From a virus, in IMG/VR virus record IMGVR_UViG_3300042506_000543, positions 1 through 35,504 of that record: a stretch of 35,504 bases of DNA, one strand, 5' to 3'. Positions 14,469-22,789 of this stretch are shown here, in pieces. Positions within the stretch are counted from its first letter, which is position 1; each line of letters begins with the position of its first letter. The notes below the pieces were generated by a model, which worked only from the letters and a program-made list of their open reading frames with translations, had not been told where the DNA came from and made no database searches. Position numbers and translations under genes: made by a program.

Positions 14469-15455
14469 AACACTTTTTGTATATCCAATAGGTACAGTTT
14501 GAAGTTTCTCGCAATGGTTCGGATTTAAATAAAACATTTCTTTACCATCAGTAATCGTTTTTCGCTGTCCTACACCTGTTAGTGTTGTAAGTGTTGGATG
14601 CTTTCCATCAATATGATAAATTCGTTTTGCCATATCAAATGAATTGTTTTTAATTTCAAATTCTGTAACCGCCTTATCATATTTACAATCTTCAATACTC
14701 AAACATTTTTTTAGTTTATCCCAATATTCAACATCAGGTATTGAAAAACTGCCATCCATTCTGAACCAATGTTCTACCATAGTTTTTGGGGCATCACAAA
14801 AATTTGCTATTTCGTTTATCGTTTTTGTTTTATGGTTTCGCAAAAATAAAGCAAGTTCTTTTTTATCAATGTAATTTTTTCTTACACTAACTTTAAAATC
14901 AGATTTGCTCATCAGTATTTTATTTTTACGTTCATTAACAATCGGTAGTCCTAAAACATCTGCAATAACTTCATTTGAGTTTGGTAATTCATTTTGAAAA
15001 GGAATATTTGTCCAATACAATCGTTTTCTCTGCTGTGCTGAAAATAATGAACTGCAAATCTCAATAGGTTTTACACCCAACTCATTTGATATTATATCTT
15101 GCCACTCTTGTTTCATTTTAACATTCTCCAAAAGAAAATATTTTGGTTTTGTTTCCTTTAATACTCTAACATATTCCCAAAATAATTTACTCTTCCCATC
15201 AAATCCATTTCTTAAACCTGCGTTGCTGAAACTTTGACAAGGGCTACCCCCAATTAGCAAATCAATCTTTGGTAGATTATCTCCCTTTATTTGGGTTACA
15301 TCCCCCAATTGTATTGTTTCTGGATAATTGTGTTGCGTAACATTTATAGCATTCTTATCAATTTCAGCAGCATAATACTTATCATAAGGAATATTTGCTC
15401 TATTCAAGGCAATTTGCCCACAACTTATTCCATCAAACAAACTTAATACATTCAT
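14385..15455 (-). CDS. C5-cytosine DNA methyltransferase 3 of 6, with helix-rich insert
   Basis: 356 residues. Motif IV GGSPCQSFS (Cys73), LLENV, QQRKRLYWTN, GNGWTVDVIAH. The recognition region is long (about 175-310) and contains KTINEIANFCDAPKTMVEHW followed by FSIPDVEYWDKLKKCL, which looks like a helix-turn-helix type insert of a kind seen in other C5 enzymes. It then has ITDGKHPTLTT-like text (HIDGKHPTLTTLTGVGQRK). It probably recognises a different site from its siblings. ATGA overlaps at both ends. Confidence 0.95.
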   Translation of the reverse strand: MNVLSLFDGISCGQIALNRANIPYDKYYAAEIDKNAINVTQHNYPETIQLGDVTQIKGDNLPKIDLLIGGSPCQSFSNAGLRNGFDGKSKLFWEYVRVLKETKPKYFLLENVKMKQEWQDIISNELGVKPIEICSSLFSAQQRKRLYWTNIPFQNELPNSNEVIADVLGLPIVNERKNKILMSKSDFKVSVRKNYIDKKELALFLRNHKTKTINEIANFCDAPKTMVEHWFRMDGSFSIPDVEYWDKLKKCLSIEDCKYDKAVTEFEIKNNSFDMAKRIYHIDGKHPTLTTLTGVGQRKTITDGKEMFYLNPNHCEKLQTVPIGYTKSVSNTQRYKMLGNGWTVDVIAHIFKNIEI

Positions 15456-15535
15456 ATTTCAATATTTTTAAATATGTGAGCAATAACATCAACAGTCCAA
15501 CCATTCCCCAGCATTTTATACCTTTGAGTATTTGA
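15439..15535. repeat. 97-nt exact repeat, copy B
   Basis: Identical to 14372-14468; spans the junction of methyltransferases 3 and 4. Confidence 0.9.
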
Positions 15536-16642
15536 TACCCCTTCCGTATAATTGTCAGGAACAGTTTGCAATCTTTCACACTCAATGGGAGTTAATTTCC
15601 TAATCTTGTATTTATCGTTTATATCATCTGTTATTAGTGCGTTACCAACCCCAGTACTTCCACCACTATTTGCTGACAAACAAGGTGATTTTCCATCAGT
15701 TGAATATATTCTTTCCCCTTGTGAAAAGTTTCTTTGCAAGTTTTTTCCATTATCAAGCCATTTCTTATTTCCACCCAATGCGCCAACACATTTTAATTCA
15801 GATTCTGAATGATGACTATCAATTGTAATAACATATGGCATAAAGGAGGGGGTTATTGCAGTAAATTTACCTTCATCTGAATAAATTCTATCTTGTAATG
15901 ATGGTTGTAAATCTGGAATTCCATTTCTGCCCCCCTTTGAGTTAATGCATATTGGAATATCTTTAATATATTGCTGATCCCTACCACCCATTTTATAATA
16001 TCCAGCATGTATTGTGCCTGATTTTTCTGGTAAGATAGTTTCCTTAACAACTTTATTATTGTGTCTATTTAATTTTTCAATAGCAATCTTTGATATGTAA
16101 TATTTATCATCCACAATAGGTTCTAAAATATCTTTTAAATATATTTTTCTATTTTCTGGTTGTTCTATACCTCCAATATTAGTCCAATACAACCTAAGTC
16201 TGTTCTGGGCAGATACTAATGAACTATTAATTCGTATTGGTTCAACTCCCATATGCTCTGAAATTATATCAGAAAACTCTTTCTTCATTTTTACATTCTC
16301 AAGCAAAAATTTTACATCTGGGTTCTTTATTCTAACTTCATTTAATATTCTAACAAATTCAAAAAACAATTTGCTTCTTGGATCATCAAAATTAAGTTGC
16401 TTACCAGCAAAAGAGAACCCCTGGCATGGACTCCCCCCAATTAACAAATCAATCTTTGGTAAAGTAGTTGCATCTAATTTTGTCACATCCCCTAATTGTT
16501 GGGTATTTGGATAATTTTTTTGTGCTGTCTGTATAGCATATTTATCAATTTCACAAGCAAAATAATTATTATACTTAATTCCCAATTTGTTCAAGGCAAT
16601 TTGGCCACAAGACATCCCATCAAATAAACTTAATATATTCAT
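15452..16642 (-). CDS. C5-cytosine DNA methyltransferase 4 of 6 (longest)
   Basis: 396 residues. FDGMSCGQIAL, GGSPCQGFSFAG (Cys73), LLENVKMKK, QNRLRLYWTN, GNGWTVDVIAH. The recognition region (about 175-345) includes YISKIAIEKLNRHNN, GTIHAGYYKMGGRDQQYIKD, a DLQPSLQDRIYSDEGK segment and GERIYSTDGKSPCLSANSGG. Two similar (D/Y)S(D/T)(E/D)GK-type stretches suggest two recognition modules in one enzyme, as in multispecific phage enzymes; this is inference. The first 60 residues are almost identical to methyltransferase 5. Confidence 0.95.
   Translation of the reverse strand: MNILSLFDGMSCGQIALNKLGIKYNNYFACEIDKYAIQTAQKNYPNTQQLGDVTKLDATTLPKIDLLIGGSPCQGFSFAGKQLNFDDPRSKLFFEFVRILNEVRIKNPDVKFLLENVKMKKEFSDIISEHMGVEPIRINSSLVSAQNRLRLYWTNIGGIEQPENRKIYLKDILEPIVDDKYYISKIAIEKLNRHNNKVVKETILPEKSGTIHAGYYKMGGRDQQYIKDIPICINSKGGRNGIPDLQPSLQDRIYSDEGKFTAITPSFMPYVITIDSHHSESELKCVGALGGNKKWLDNGKNLQRNFSQGERIYSTDGKSPCLSANSGGSTGVGNALITDDINDKYKIRKLTPIECERLQTVPDNYTEGVSNTQRYKMLGNGWTVDVIAHIFKNIEI
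16455..16522. repeat. 68-nt exact repeat, copy A
   Basis: Identical to 17294-17361. Encodes the stretch before motif IV in methyltransferase 4. Confidence 0.85.
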
Positions 16643-17481
16643 TTTATATTTTTTAATATATGAGCAATAACATCAACAGTCCAGCCATTGCCTATTGCTT
16701 TATATCTCTGTGTATCACTAAATCCTTTTGTATAATCAATTGGTAGTGTTTGTAATATTTCACATTCTTTTGGTGTTAATCTTCGTAACCTGCCATTGGT
16801 TTCTACTATTTGCCCTTCTCTACTATTACTATTATTTTTATAATATGTTGCAAACAAACATTTTGATTTACTACTAACCAATTCTAATCCTTGTTTTTCT
16901 CTAACTCTTTCTACTGCACGTTTAGTTAGGTAGTATTTTTCTTCAACATCTGTTTCAATTATATCTCTAAAATCCAAACCTAAATCATTAGGTTGTTTTA
17001 TGTTAGGTATGTTTGTCCAATATAATCTATTCCTACTCTGATGACTTAGTAATGAACTATTAATCTTGATTGGTTTTACATCCAATGCTTTGGTGATTAC
17101 ATTTTCCCACTCTTTTCTCATCACTACATTTTCAAGTAAGAAGTATTTAGGTTTAGTTGATTTTAAAATTCTTACATATTCCCAAAATAAACCGCTCTTA
17201 CCATCAAAACCCACCTTATCACCCATTTCTTCTCGATACAACCCCATTGTGCTAAATGATTGGCAAGGTGATCCCCCAATTAACAAATCAATTTTTGGTA
17301 AAGTAGTTGCATCTAATTTTGTCACATCCCCTAATTGTTGGGTATTTGGATAATTTTTTTGAGCTGTCTGGATAGCGTATTTATCAATTTCACAAGCAAA
17401 ATAATTATCATAATTCACCCCCAATTTATTTAAGGCAATTTGCCCGCAACTTATCCCATCAAACAAACTTAATATGTTCAT
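16639..17481 (-). CDS. C5-cytosine DNA methyltransferase 5 of 6
   Basis: 280 residues. FDGISCGQIAL, GGSPCQSFSTMG (Cys73) followed by an insertion (LYREEMGDKVGFDGKSG), LLENVVMRKEW, SHQSRNRLYWTN, GNGWTVDVIAH. The recognition region (about 180-235) reads YLTKRAVERVREKQGLELVS and CLFATYYKNNSNSREGQ, different from the other five. Overlaps its neighbours by ATGA. Confidence 0.95.
   Translation of the reverse strand: MNILSLFDGISCGQIALNKLGVNYDNYFACEIDKYAIQTAQKNYPNTQQLGDVTKLDATTLPKIDLLIGGSPCQSFSTMGLYREEMGDKVGFDGKSGLFWEYVRILKSTKPKYFLLENVVMRKEWENVITKALDVKPIKINSSLLSHQSRNRLYWTNIPNIKQPNDLGLDFRDIIETDVEEKYYLTKRAVERVREKQGLELVSSKSKCLFATYYKNNSNSREGQIVETNGRLRRLTPKECEILQTLPIDYTKGFSDTQRYKAIGNGWTVDVIAHILKNIK
17294..17361. 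repeat. 68-nt exact repeat, copy B
   Basis: Identical to 16455-16522; in methyltransferase 5. Confidence 0.85.
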
Positions 17482-18290
17482 AATTTAAAATTTTTTAGTA
17501 TATGAGCAATAACATCAACAGTCCATCCGTTTCCCAACATTTTATACCTTTGAGTATTTGAAACACTTTTTGTATATCCAATAGGTACAGTTTGTATTCT
17601 TTCACATTCTTCTGGCGTAAGCATTCTATGGGCAGTTCTATCATCATCTAAAAAACTTTCCCTAATACTAATTGCTGGTCTACCACTTCCTCTTATACCT
17701 TTGTAATAGGTTGCAGTTAATGTGTTAAATATATTTTTTTGTTTAAAAACTCTATCTACCCCACAAGATGTTGGAAATCCTTCCCCATCTATAAAATCAG
17801 AAATATTGTAATGTTTTTGTTCAGGCTGTCCCACATTTGGTATATTAGTCCAATATAGTCTTCTTCTTGCTTGGGGTACAAATTTAGCACTTGAAATTTC
17901 AATTGGCTTAACATTTAACGCTTCAGTAATTATATCCTCCCACTCTTTTTTCATAATTACATTTTCCAATAAAAAATAAGTTGGCTTAACTTCATTCAAT
18001 ATTCTAACATATTCCCAGAATAATCCACTTTTCCCATCAAAACCAGTATTATTTCCTGCTCTACTAAAACTTTGACAAGGACTACCCCCAATTAACAAAT
18101 CAATCTTTGAAGCAATAAACTCAATTTTTGTTATATCCCCCAATTGAATTGTTTTTGGATAATTATGTTGCGTTACGTCTATGGCATATTTATCAATTTC
18201 TGATGCAAAATAATTATTATACTTTACACCAATTCTGTTTAGTGCAATCTGCCCACAAGACATACCATCAAACAAACTTAATACATTCAT
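17478..18290 (-). CDS. C5-cytosine DNA methyltransferase 6 of 6 (first of the array)
   Basis: 270 residues. FDGMSCGQIAL, GGSPCQSFSRAG (Cys72), LLENVIMKKEW, VPQARRRLYWTN, GNGWTVDVIAH. The recognition region (about 165-225) has SCGVDRVFKQKN, NTLTATYYKGIRGSGRPAIS and ESFLDDDRTAHR. The VPQARRR form of motif VIII, against SAQNR in siblings, marks a separate lineage in the centre of the gene, while its ends match theirs. The cupin gene ends 28 nt upstream. Confidence 0.95.
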   Translation of the reverse strand: MNVLSLFDGMSCGQIALNRIGVKYNNYFASEIDKYAIDVTQHNYPKTIQLGDITKIEFIASKIDLLIGGSPCQSFSRAGNNTGFDGKSGLFWEYVRILNEVKPTYFLLENVIMKKEWEDIITEALNVKPIEISSAKFVPQARRRLYWTNIPNVGQPEQKHYNISDFIDGEGFPTSCGVDRVFKQKNIFNTLTATYYKGIRGSGRPAISIRESFLDDDRTAHRMLTPEECERIQTVPIGYTKSVSNTQRYKMLGNGWTVDVIAHILKNFKL

Positions 18291-18318
18291 TAATATTATT
18301 TTTTACTTGAAAATTGTT

Positions 18319-18708
18319 TTAAACATAATTTATGTCCTCATCTAACTCAAGTAGGGAATTCCTATATACTCTATATGAGTCATAATCAAAATGTTCTGTT
18401 GATACTTCAAATACTACTGAATCATCTTCTAATGCTGTTAATTGGTGTGGTTTACCTCTTTCAATGTAAACAACATCACCTTTATTTAATGTTTTTCTAA
18501 ACAATTTAGCATTTTCTGTATCAATCCAATCAAATTGAAATTTACCCTCTTGTATATACCATGTTTCATTTTTAATCATATGGTAATGCATAGAAAAATG
18601 ATTCCCTTTTTCTGGAAAAACTAATAACTTGCCACAATATTGGGAATCATTATGAATCCATAGTTCATGTCCCCAAAGTTTCTCTACTTTTTTTGGTTTT
18701 AATATCAT
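18319..18708 (-). CDS. Cupin, mannose-6-phosphate-isomerase type
   Basis: 129 residues from the ATG at 18706-18708; longer frames overlap the gene upstream. VEKLWGHELWIHNDSQYCGK and HFSMHYHMIKNETWY, then GDVVYIERGKPHQL, form the two cupin motifs with metal-binding His/Glu, as in ManC-type isomerase domains. Such stand-alone cupins in phages may act on nucleotide-sugar or glycan precursors. It sits between the divergent methyltransferase (10 nt upstream) and the six-gene array, so it could be co-transcribed with DNA-modification genes. Its substrate cannot be read from the sequence. Confidence 0.8.
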   Translation of the reverse strand: MILKPKKVEKLWGHELWIHNDSQYCGKLLVFPEKGNHFSMHYHMIKNETWYIQEGKFQFDWIDTENAKLFRKTLNKGDVVYIERGKPHQLTALEDDSVVFEVSTEHFDYDSYRVYRNSLLELDEDINYV

Positions 18709-18718
18709 ATTGTAAAAC

Positions 18719-19345
18719 TTATTTTTTAATTGTTGATAATAACACTTCTCTACATAATTCTTCTGGAATTTTACTTCTTTCATAAGCTCCTTTTCTACCT
18801 TGTGTTCCAGTTTTAGAACCCCTTGGTGCAGGTGCATGATGACATTCTTTATTACCGTTGTGACACATAGGTCTAGGAATCCAACTATCTGAATTTGTCC
18901 ATATATCAGTTGGCTTGGCTCTTTCATCACCATATTTACAATACCATATGGTATGCCTTTTAAATTCTTGCATCCAAGGCATTTTACGCAACATACCTCT
19001 TGGATTCTCAATAAAGAAAACCATATTAGGATTTATCTCCAACCATTCTTTTATTAAAGAAATAAAATGTTGATTTGTAATATCACATTTTTTCGCATAT
19101 TCACTTTTTGGTTCTGTATTATTTCTATGTGTAGAAATAGCAGCTATAGTATATGTAGTACAGTCTGGTGAAGCCCAAATAACATCAGGGATAAAAGGAA
19201 TATCTTCTTTTGTTAGTTTTGCAACATCAATACATAAATCAATATCTTCATATTTTTCCCAATCAACAGAAAAAACATTCATACCCAACTCATCCCCAAC
19301 TTTGCCAATAGATCTGCTACCAGCAAATAACTCCAATACATTCAT
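18719..19345 (-). CDS. Divergent C5-type DNA methyltransferase (seventh)
   Basis: 208 residues. Motif I LELFAGSRSIGKVGDELG, acidic VDW, catalytic-loop ASPDCTTYT (Cys62; the usual PPC is PDC) and IENPRGMLRKM in place of motif VI. Then come CKYGDERAKPTDIWTN and a Cys/His cluster (PMCHNGNKECHHAPAPRGSK) that may bind zinc. This is a recognisable phage family annotated as DNA cytosine methyltransferase, not closely related to the six-gene array. It starts the cupin/methyltransferase gene run and has a one-mismatch TATTTAGATA box 13 nt upstream. Confidence 0.85.
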   Translation of the reverse strand: MNVLELFAGSRSIGKVGDELGMNVFSVDWEKYEDIDLCIDVAKLTKEDIPFIPDVIWASPDCTTYTIAAISTHRNNTEPKSEYAKKCDITNQHFISLIKEWLEINPNMVFFIENPRGMLRKMPWMQEFKRHTIWYCKYGDERAKPTDIWTNSDSWIPRPMCHNGNKECHHAPAPRGSKTGTQGRKGAYERSKIPEELCREVLLSTIKK

Positions 19346-19358
19346 ATAAGTTTGTTTT

Positions 19359-19368
19359 ATCTAAATAT
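19359..19368 (-). promoter_or_regulatory. Variant box TATTTAGATA
   Basis: Approximate position, minus strand, about 13 nt before the start at 19345. One base differs from TATTTAT. Confidence 0.35.
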
Positions 19369-19407
19369 AAGTGAATATACTAAATAGTCCAAACTAATAA
19401 TTTAATT

Positions 19408-19710
19408 TTAAGCAATTTTATTTGCATCAATAATGTATCCAGCCATATCAGCCTTAACCCCACTTATAATTCCCTTTGAATTTCTTATAAATGATGCCAA
19501 ACCTTTAAACGGGAAATAAGTTATGGTAAATACATCCTTTTTATCAGAAGATGTGAAACTAATGGTCTTACCATCATAGGTAAATTTTATCTTTTTACCA
19601 TCAGTATATAACTTACCAGTCCTTCCATCATTGGCTTTATACTCACCAAGATATTCATCCAAAATTATTTCAGATTTTTTTTGATTGAAAAATTTAAAAA
19701 CATTAAACAT
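19408..19710 (-). CDS. Unknown beta-rich protein
   Basis: 100 residues: MFNVFKFFNQKKSEIILDEY, then alternating strands (GKLYTDGKKIKFTYDGKTIS) that suggest a small beta-sheet protein, and a FIRNSKGIISGVKADMAGYI end. Not recognised. The start lies 1 nt beyond the stop of the zinc peptidase gene upstream, so they are one operon. Confidence 0.65.
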   Translation of the reverse strand: MFNVFKFFNQKKSEIILDEYLGEYKANDGRTGKLYTDGKKIKFTYDGKTISFTSSDKKDVFTITYFPFKGLASFIRNSKGIISGVKADMAGYIIDANKIA

Positions 19711-19711
19711 A

Positions 19712-20311
19712 TTATTGCATTTTACTTTTTACCATATTATAAAAGTATTTGCTAATATCATTTGGGGATGTTATGTTTTTGCTTTTAAGATCATCCCTAA
19801 ATCTAATTATCATACTTTTTATTGATTGAACTGATATATTTCTATATGGTGAATTTGCCCTATAATTCTTATCAATTAAATCTTTTTTCTGTAATTCTCT
19901 TATTTTTCTCATTGCAAATTCATCAGCAACCTCTTCTGTATGTTTCATAAACTTGGCAGCCTCATCAATACTAACATCACCAGAATAAACGCCATACATA
20001 ATTTTATCACCATATTTCTTAAACTGGAATTGATGTGCAACCTCATGGAAAATAACAAAGATTAAAAAACTTAAATTATCTCCAATCATATTTGAGTTTA
20101 TTAAAACGCCATTATGTAATGCCAATCCTAGTGCTGGATAATTAAATTTTGCAAACTCAATTTTCTTACATCCAGATTCTTCAATAAAATCTAACATTTC
20201 CACGTATAAAGAATCAGATATGTCATACTCTGCTTGTATCTTATTTAAAAAGATAGTTATACCATCAGTTTCCTCATTAATTAGTGTTTTAAAAATTTCT
20301 ATTAGTTTCAT
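19712..20311 (-). CDS. Zinc metallopeptidase (HEVAH) with targeting-like N-terminus
   Basis: 199 residues. FHEVAHQF gives His89, Glu90 and His93; HTEEVADEFA (Glu126/127, Asp130) is the typical third-ligand helix of M78/ImmA-like and related gluzincins. The N-terminus MKLIEIFKTLINE then Glu has the form of a T4 capsid-targeting peptide. Gene order is HC...SLR protein, peptidase, unknown protein, with gaps of 4 and 1 nt. An injected protease acting on host proteins is one reading; prohead maturation is a less likely alternative because the fold differs from known prohead proteases. Confidence 0.7.
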   Translation of the reverse strand: MKLIEIFKTLINEETDGITIFLNKIQAEYDISDSLYVEMLDFIEESGCKKIEFAKFNYPALGLALHNGVLINSNMIGDNLSFLIFVIFHEVAHQFQFKKYGDKIMYGVYSGDVSIDEAAKFMKHTEEVADEFAMRKIRELQKKDLIDKNYRANSPYRNISVQSIKSMIIRFRDDLKSKNITSPNDISKYFYNMVKSKMQ

Positions 20312-20315
20312 ATCA

Positions 20316-21983
20316 TTAATCTGTTCTAAATATTATCCAGGTATCATCACAAGCATATACCTCTTCCCACTCACCATTATAAAATGATAAAGTTGCATAC
20401 TGATCTATTTTAAACATCTCCAAGGCAAATGCATCCATATCAAAATAATTTTCCTTATCAAAATCATAATCGTTAATAAATGATATGGGATTATTTTCAT
20501 ATACCTCATATCTTGAATCTATTGCAGCCTGAATTAACTCTTCAGAAATTTCATCTGGGCGGGCATTTATATATTCAATTTCATTTTCCAAATAATCTAT
20601 TCTATCTTCATCTGTTGCTGTTTCAAGTTCCTTTTTTATTTCTTGAATTTCTTTTTCTTGGGCAGAACTTAAAACTCTATCATCAATATAATCTTTAGGT
20701 GAATCATATATCATTTCTGAAAAAAAATCATAGATTTCATCATTATCCATTTTAATTACCTTATCAAAATTAATACCCATTCTCTTTAATTTTGTATAAT
20801 AGGGTTCTTTTAAAATATAATCAAACTGATTATTATAACTATCTGCAATTGATTCTAATGTATTTATACGGGCAGTTTCCTCATCATAAATTGTATATGT
20901 GACATTAGTTTCTTCCAAATTATCATAAAAAGTAAACTCAGTATGACTAAAATTAATATTATATTCATCAATTAATGATTTCTTAATATCATTATATTCA
21001 TTTATTTTTTCACCAAATTCATTATCAGATAATTCACTAGAATTTACTATTGAATTTATTAGTTTGGCTAAATATAAACTTTCTTGCCTTGATGCTATAT
21101 CTACCCCACTCTTACCTGAAAGGAATTTAAATGCTGCTAATCTTTTGCAATCCTCCCCAGACGCACCTTCTATACTTTCACCCTGAATGCGAGCGTCATT
21201 TTGCTTAATTTCTTCATCACTAATAATTAAATCAATTCTTTTTCTAATTGTATCAGCATATTTTTTAAAATCTAAATCAGTTAATCTAAAATCTTCACCT
21301 GATTGATATTCGGATCCAAATGATTTTATAAAATATTCACCATCTTGATTTTTTAATTCAAGCAATTTAACAATATACTTATGGTAAATTGATTCAACTT
21401 TTTTGTTGAACCTACCCTTCAATTGATAAACAACACCAGACTTAATGGCTGCTGTGGCAACTGATTTATTTACAACTTTACCAGAAGTTTTTAATTCATT
21501 AACTCTTAAAGAATATATATCCCCCTTGCCTGACCTACCACAATGTCCCATTCTTTCAGCCTCTTCTGTGCAGGGATTTTGGTTTAATCTAACCCAATAG
21601 TAGCCAATACCATCATTATCTCTAAAATCTAATATAACTTTGTTTTTTTCATCATAGTCAAAATCATATTCTTTACTTTTCAAACTTTTATGCCAAGTTT
21701 CTTGCATTTCAACTAATGTATCAAAATCAACATTTCTTATTGTTTGGATATTACCATTTAATCCAACTCTAATCCAGTCAATAATTCCTGTTATTTTTTC
21801 TATTTTTGATTTAATTCTTTTATCTTTTATTTTCTTTGCAATCCACATAGATAATTTTCCAGCCGTAGCATAAAGCATTTCAGCATCAGATTGGGTTAAC
21901 TTTATTATTTTAACCAAATTATCAATTGTTGCTTTGTTTTCAACAATTAAATTAACTTGATTTTCACTTATTAGTATTCTCAT
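20316..21983 (-). CDS. HC...SLR (PcfJ-like motif) protein, paralogue of 34269
   Basis: 555 residues. Residues 1-15 (MRILISENQVNLIVE) are a putative targeting peptide. Residues 40-210 match the gene at 34269: DWIRVGLNGN, LDFRDNDGIGYYWV, CTEEAERMGHC (147-148), IYSLR, YQLKGRFN, YHKYIVKLL, FGSEYQSG. The order H-C, S-L-R, then Q-x-K/R-G-x-x-N resembles the core of PcfJ-type proteins, whose function is unknown. Residues about 260-555 are an acidic, helical region without recognised domain. A TATTTATCTT box precedes it and it heads a three-gene operon. Confidence 0.7.
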   Translation of the reverse strand: MRILISENQVNLIVENKATIDNLVKIIKLTQSDAEMLYATAGKLSMWIAKKIKDKRIKSKIEKITGIIDWIRVGLNGNIQTIRNVDFDTLVEMQETWHKSLKSKEYDFDYDEKNKVILDFRDNDGIGYYWVRLNQNPCTEEAERMGHCGRSGKGDIYSLRVNELKTSGKVVNKSVATAAIKSGVVYQLKGRFNKKVESIYHKYIVKLLELKNQDGEYFIKSFGSEYQSGEDFRLTDLDFKKYADTIRKRIDLIISDEEIKQNDARIQGESIEGASGEDCKRLAAFKFLSGKSGVDIASRQESLYLAKLINSIVNSSELSDNEFGEKINEYNDIKKSLIDEYNINFSHTEFTFYDNLEETNVTYTIYDEETARINTLESIADSYNNQFDYILKEPYYTKLKRMGINFDKVIKMDNDEIYDFFSEMIYDSPKDYIDDRVLSSAQEKEIQEIKKELETATDEDRIDYLENEIEYINARPDEISEELIQAAIDSRYEVYENNPISFINDYDFDKENYFDMDAFALEMFKIDQYATLSFYNGEWEEVYACDDTWIIFRTD

Positions 21984-22001
21984 AACATTGTAATTTGTTT
22001 A

Positions 22002-22011
22002 AAGATAAATA
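22002..22011 (-). promoter_or_regulatory. TATTTATCTT box
   Basis: Minus strand, 18 nt before the start at 21983; divergent from the box at 22022. Confidence 0.45.
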
Positions 22012-22021
22012 TAGTTCATTA

Positions 22022-22031
22022 TATTTATTAT
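22022..22031 (+). promoter_or_regulatory. TATTTATTAT box
   Basis: 14 nt before the ATG at 22046. Confidence 0.5.
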
Positions 22032-22045
22032 AATAAATATTATAA

Positions 22046-22459
22046 ATGAAGGTATTAATAACAAAAGAACAATTAAATTTAATTGTTAAATCACTAAATA
22101 ACCCCCAGAGTAAAAATAAAATTGTAAAATGGCTAAATAAATCAATTATTTATGTAAAAGAATCTTGGGTAACATTGCAAGATGCCACAAAATTGGAAAA
22201 AGAAGAAACATTAATTGCATTAATAATTTTAAAGAAAATATTAACAAATGCTTATGTTTCAGATAAAGAAAAAAGATTTTTAAAAATGCAATCATTAGAT
22301 TTGGTAAAAATACTCTTCTTGATTATCACAAGATTTATTCCAGTGCCTTTACCAATACTACCAACTTTAATATGGTTATCCAAAAAAACAAAATTTAACT
22401 TCTTTCCAAACTCCCATTTAAAGAATATTGATGATACAAAAAAACCCCAACCTAATTAA
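22046..22459 (+). CDS. Putative membrane protein with MKVLITKEQ N-terminus
   Basis: 137 residues. The N-terminus MKVLITKEQLNLIVKS is a homologue of the peptide at 21983 and 27514, but has Lys where they have the Glu of the [IL]-x-E site, so it may not be cleaved. Basic, with a hydrophobic stretch (about 85-110) containing FIPVPLPILPTL, reminiscent of LETM1-like membrane segments; I cannot assign it further. Its last codons (KKPQPN) are read from the 5' arm of a terminator that serves the opposite strand. Confidence 0.65.
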   Translation: MKVLITKEQLNLIVKSLNNPQSKNKIVKWLNKSIIYVKESWVTLQDATKLEKEETLIALIILKKILTNAYVSDKEKRFLKMQSLDLVKILFLIITRFIPVPLPILPTLIWLSKKTKFNFFPNSHLKNIDDTKKPQPN

Positions 22460-22469
22460 GGTTGGGGTT
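22436..22469 (-). terminator. Intrinsic terminator for the tRNA/small-gene operon
   Basis: 11-bp stem AACCCCAACCT / AGGTTGGGGTT with a 5-nt loop; the A-run at 22438-22444 is a U-run on the minus strand. It ends the transcript carrying 22491-22760. No U-run on the plus side. Confidence 0.85.
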
Positions 22470-22490
22470 AATATAAAAGATTATAAGATG

Positions 22491-22760
22491 CTACAAATTT
22501 TCTATTTCTTTTAAATATTCAGTTACTTCATCTTTACTTAAAGATGAAAGAACATCATTTGTGATTGGTGTGTCTGTTGTTATTGTACCATTTTGCAAAA
22601 CTGCTAATTCGTAATAGGCATCATCCATATCCTCATCTTCATCAACTTCTGTTATAACAGAAGCACCATAACCATTATCAAATTCAATTTGTGCCCTCAT
22701 TTTTGGCCTTCCTCTAAAAGAAGGTACTTCTTCAAAATTTAAGTCATTAAAAGTAATCAT
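22491..22760 (-). CDS. Small acidic phage protein of unknown function
   Basis: 89 residues from the ATG at 22758-22760; a longer frame would read through tRNA-Pro and is rejected. MITFNDLNFEEVPSFRGRPK, then FDNGYGASVITEVDEDEDMD, YYELAVLQNG and TPITNDVLSSLSKDEVTEYL. The NGYG-S-V...YELAVL...DTPIT pattern is one I associate with a widespread phage hypothetical family; no function is known. It lies 29 nt after tRNA-Pro on the same transcript. Confidence 0.8.
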   Translation of the reverse strand: MITFNDLNFEEVPSFRGRPKMRAQIEFDNGYGASVITEVDEDEDMDDAYYELAVLQNGTITTDTPITNDVLSSLSKDEVTEYLKEIENL

Positions 22761-22789
22761 AATAAAATTTTTTAAATTGTTAATTATTG

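Noticed and set aside
12653-18290. Type II restriction-modification locus
   Set aside because: Six methyltransferases but no reading frame left over that could be an endonuclease.
18709-19011. N-terminal extension of the cupin gene
   Set aside because: It overlaps the divergent methyltransferase in another frame; the cupin homology starts at the ATG at 18706-18708.
20480-20698. Plus-strand frame inside the 555-residue gene
   Set aside because: Antisense shadow rich in Leu, Phe and His, with no start signals.
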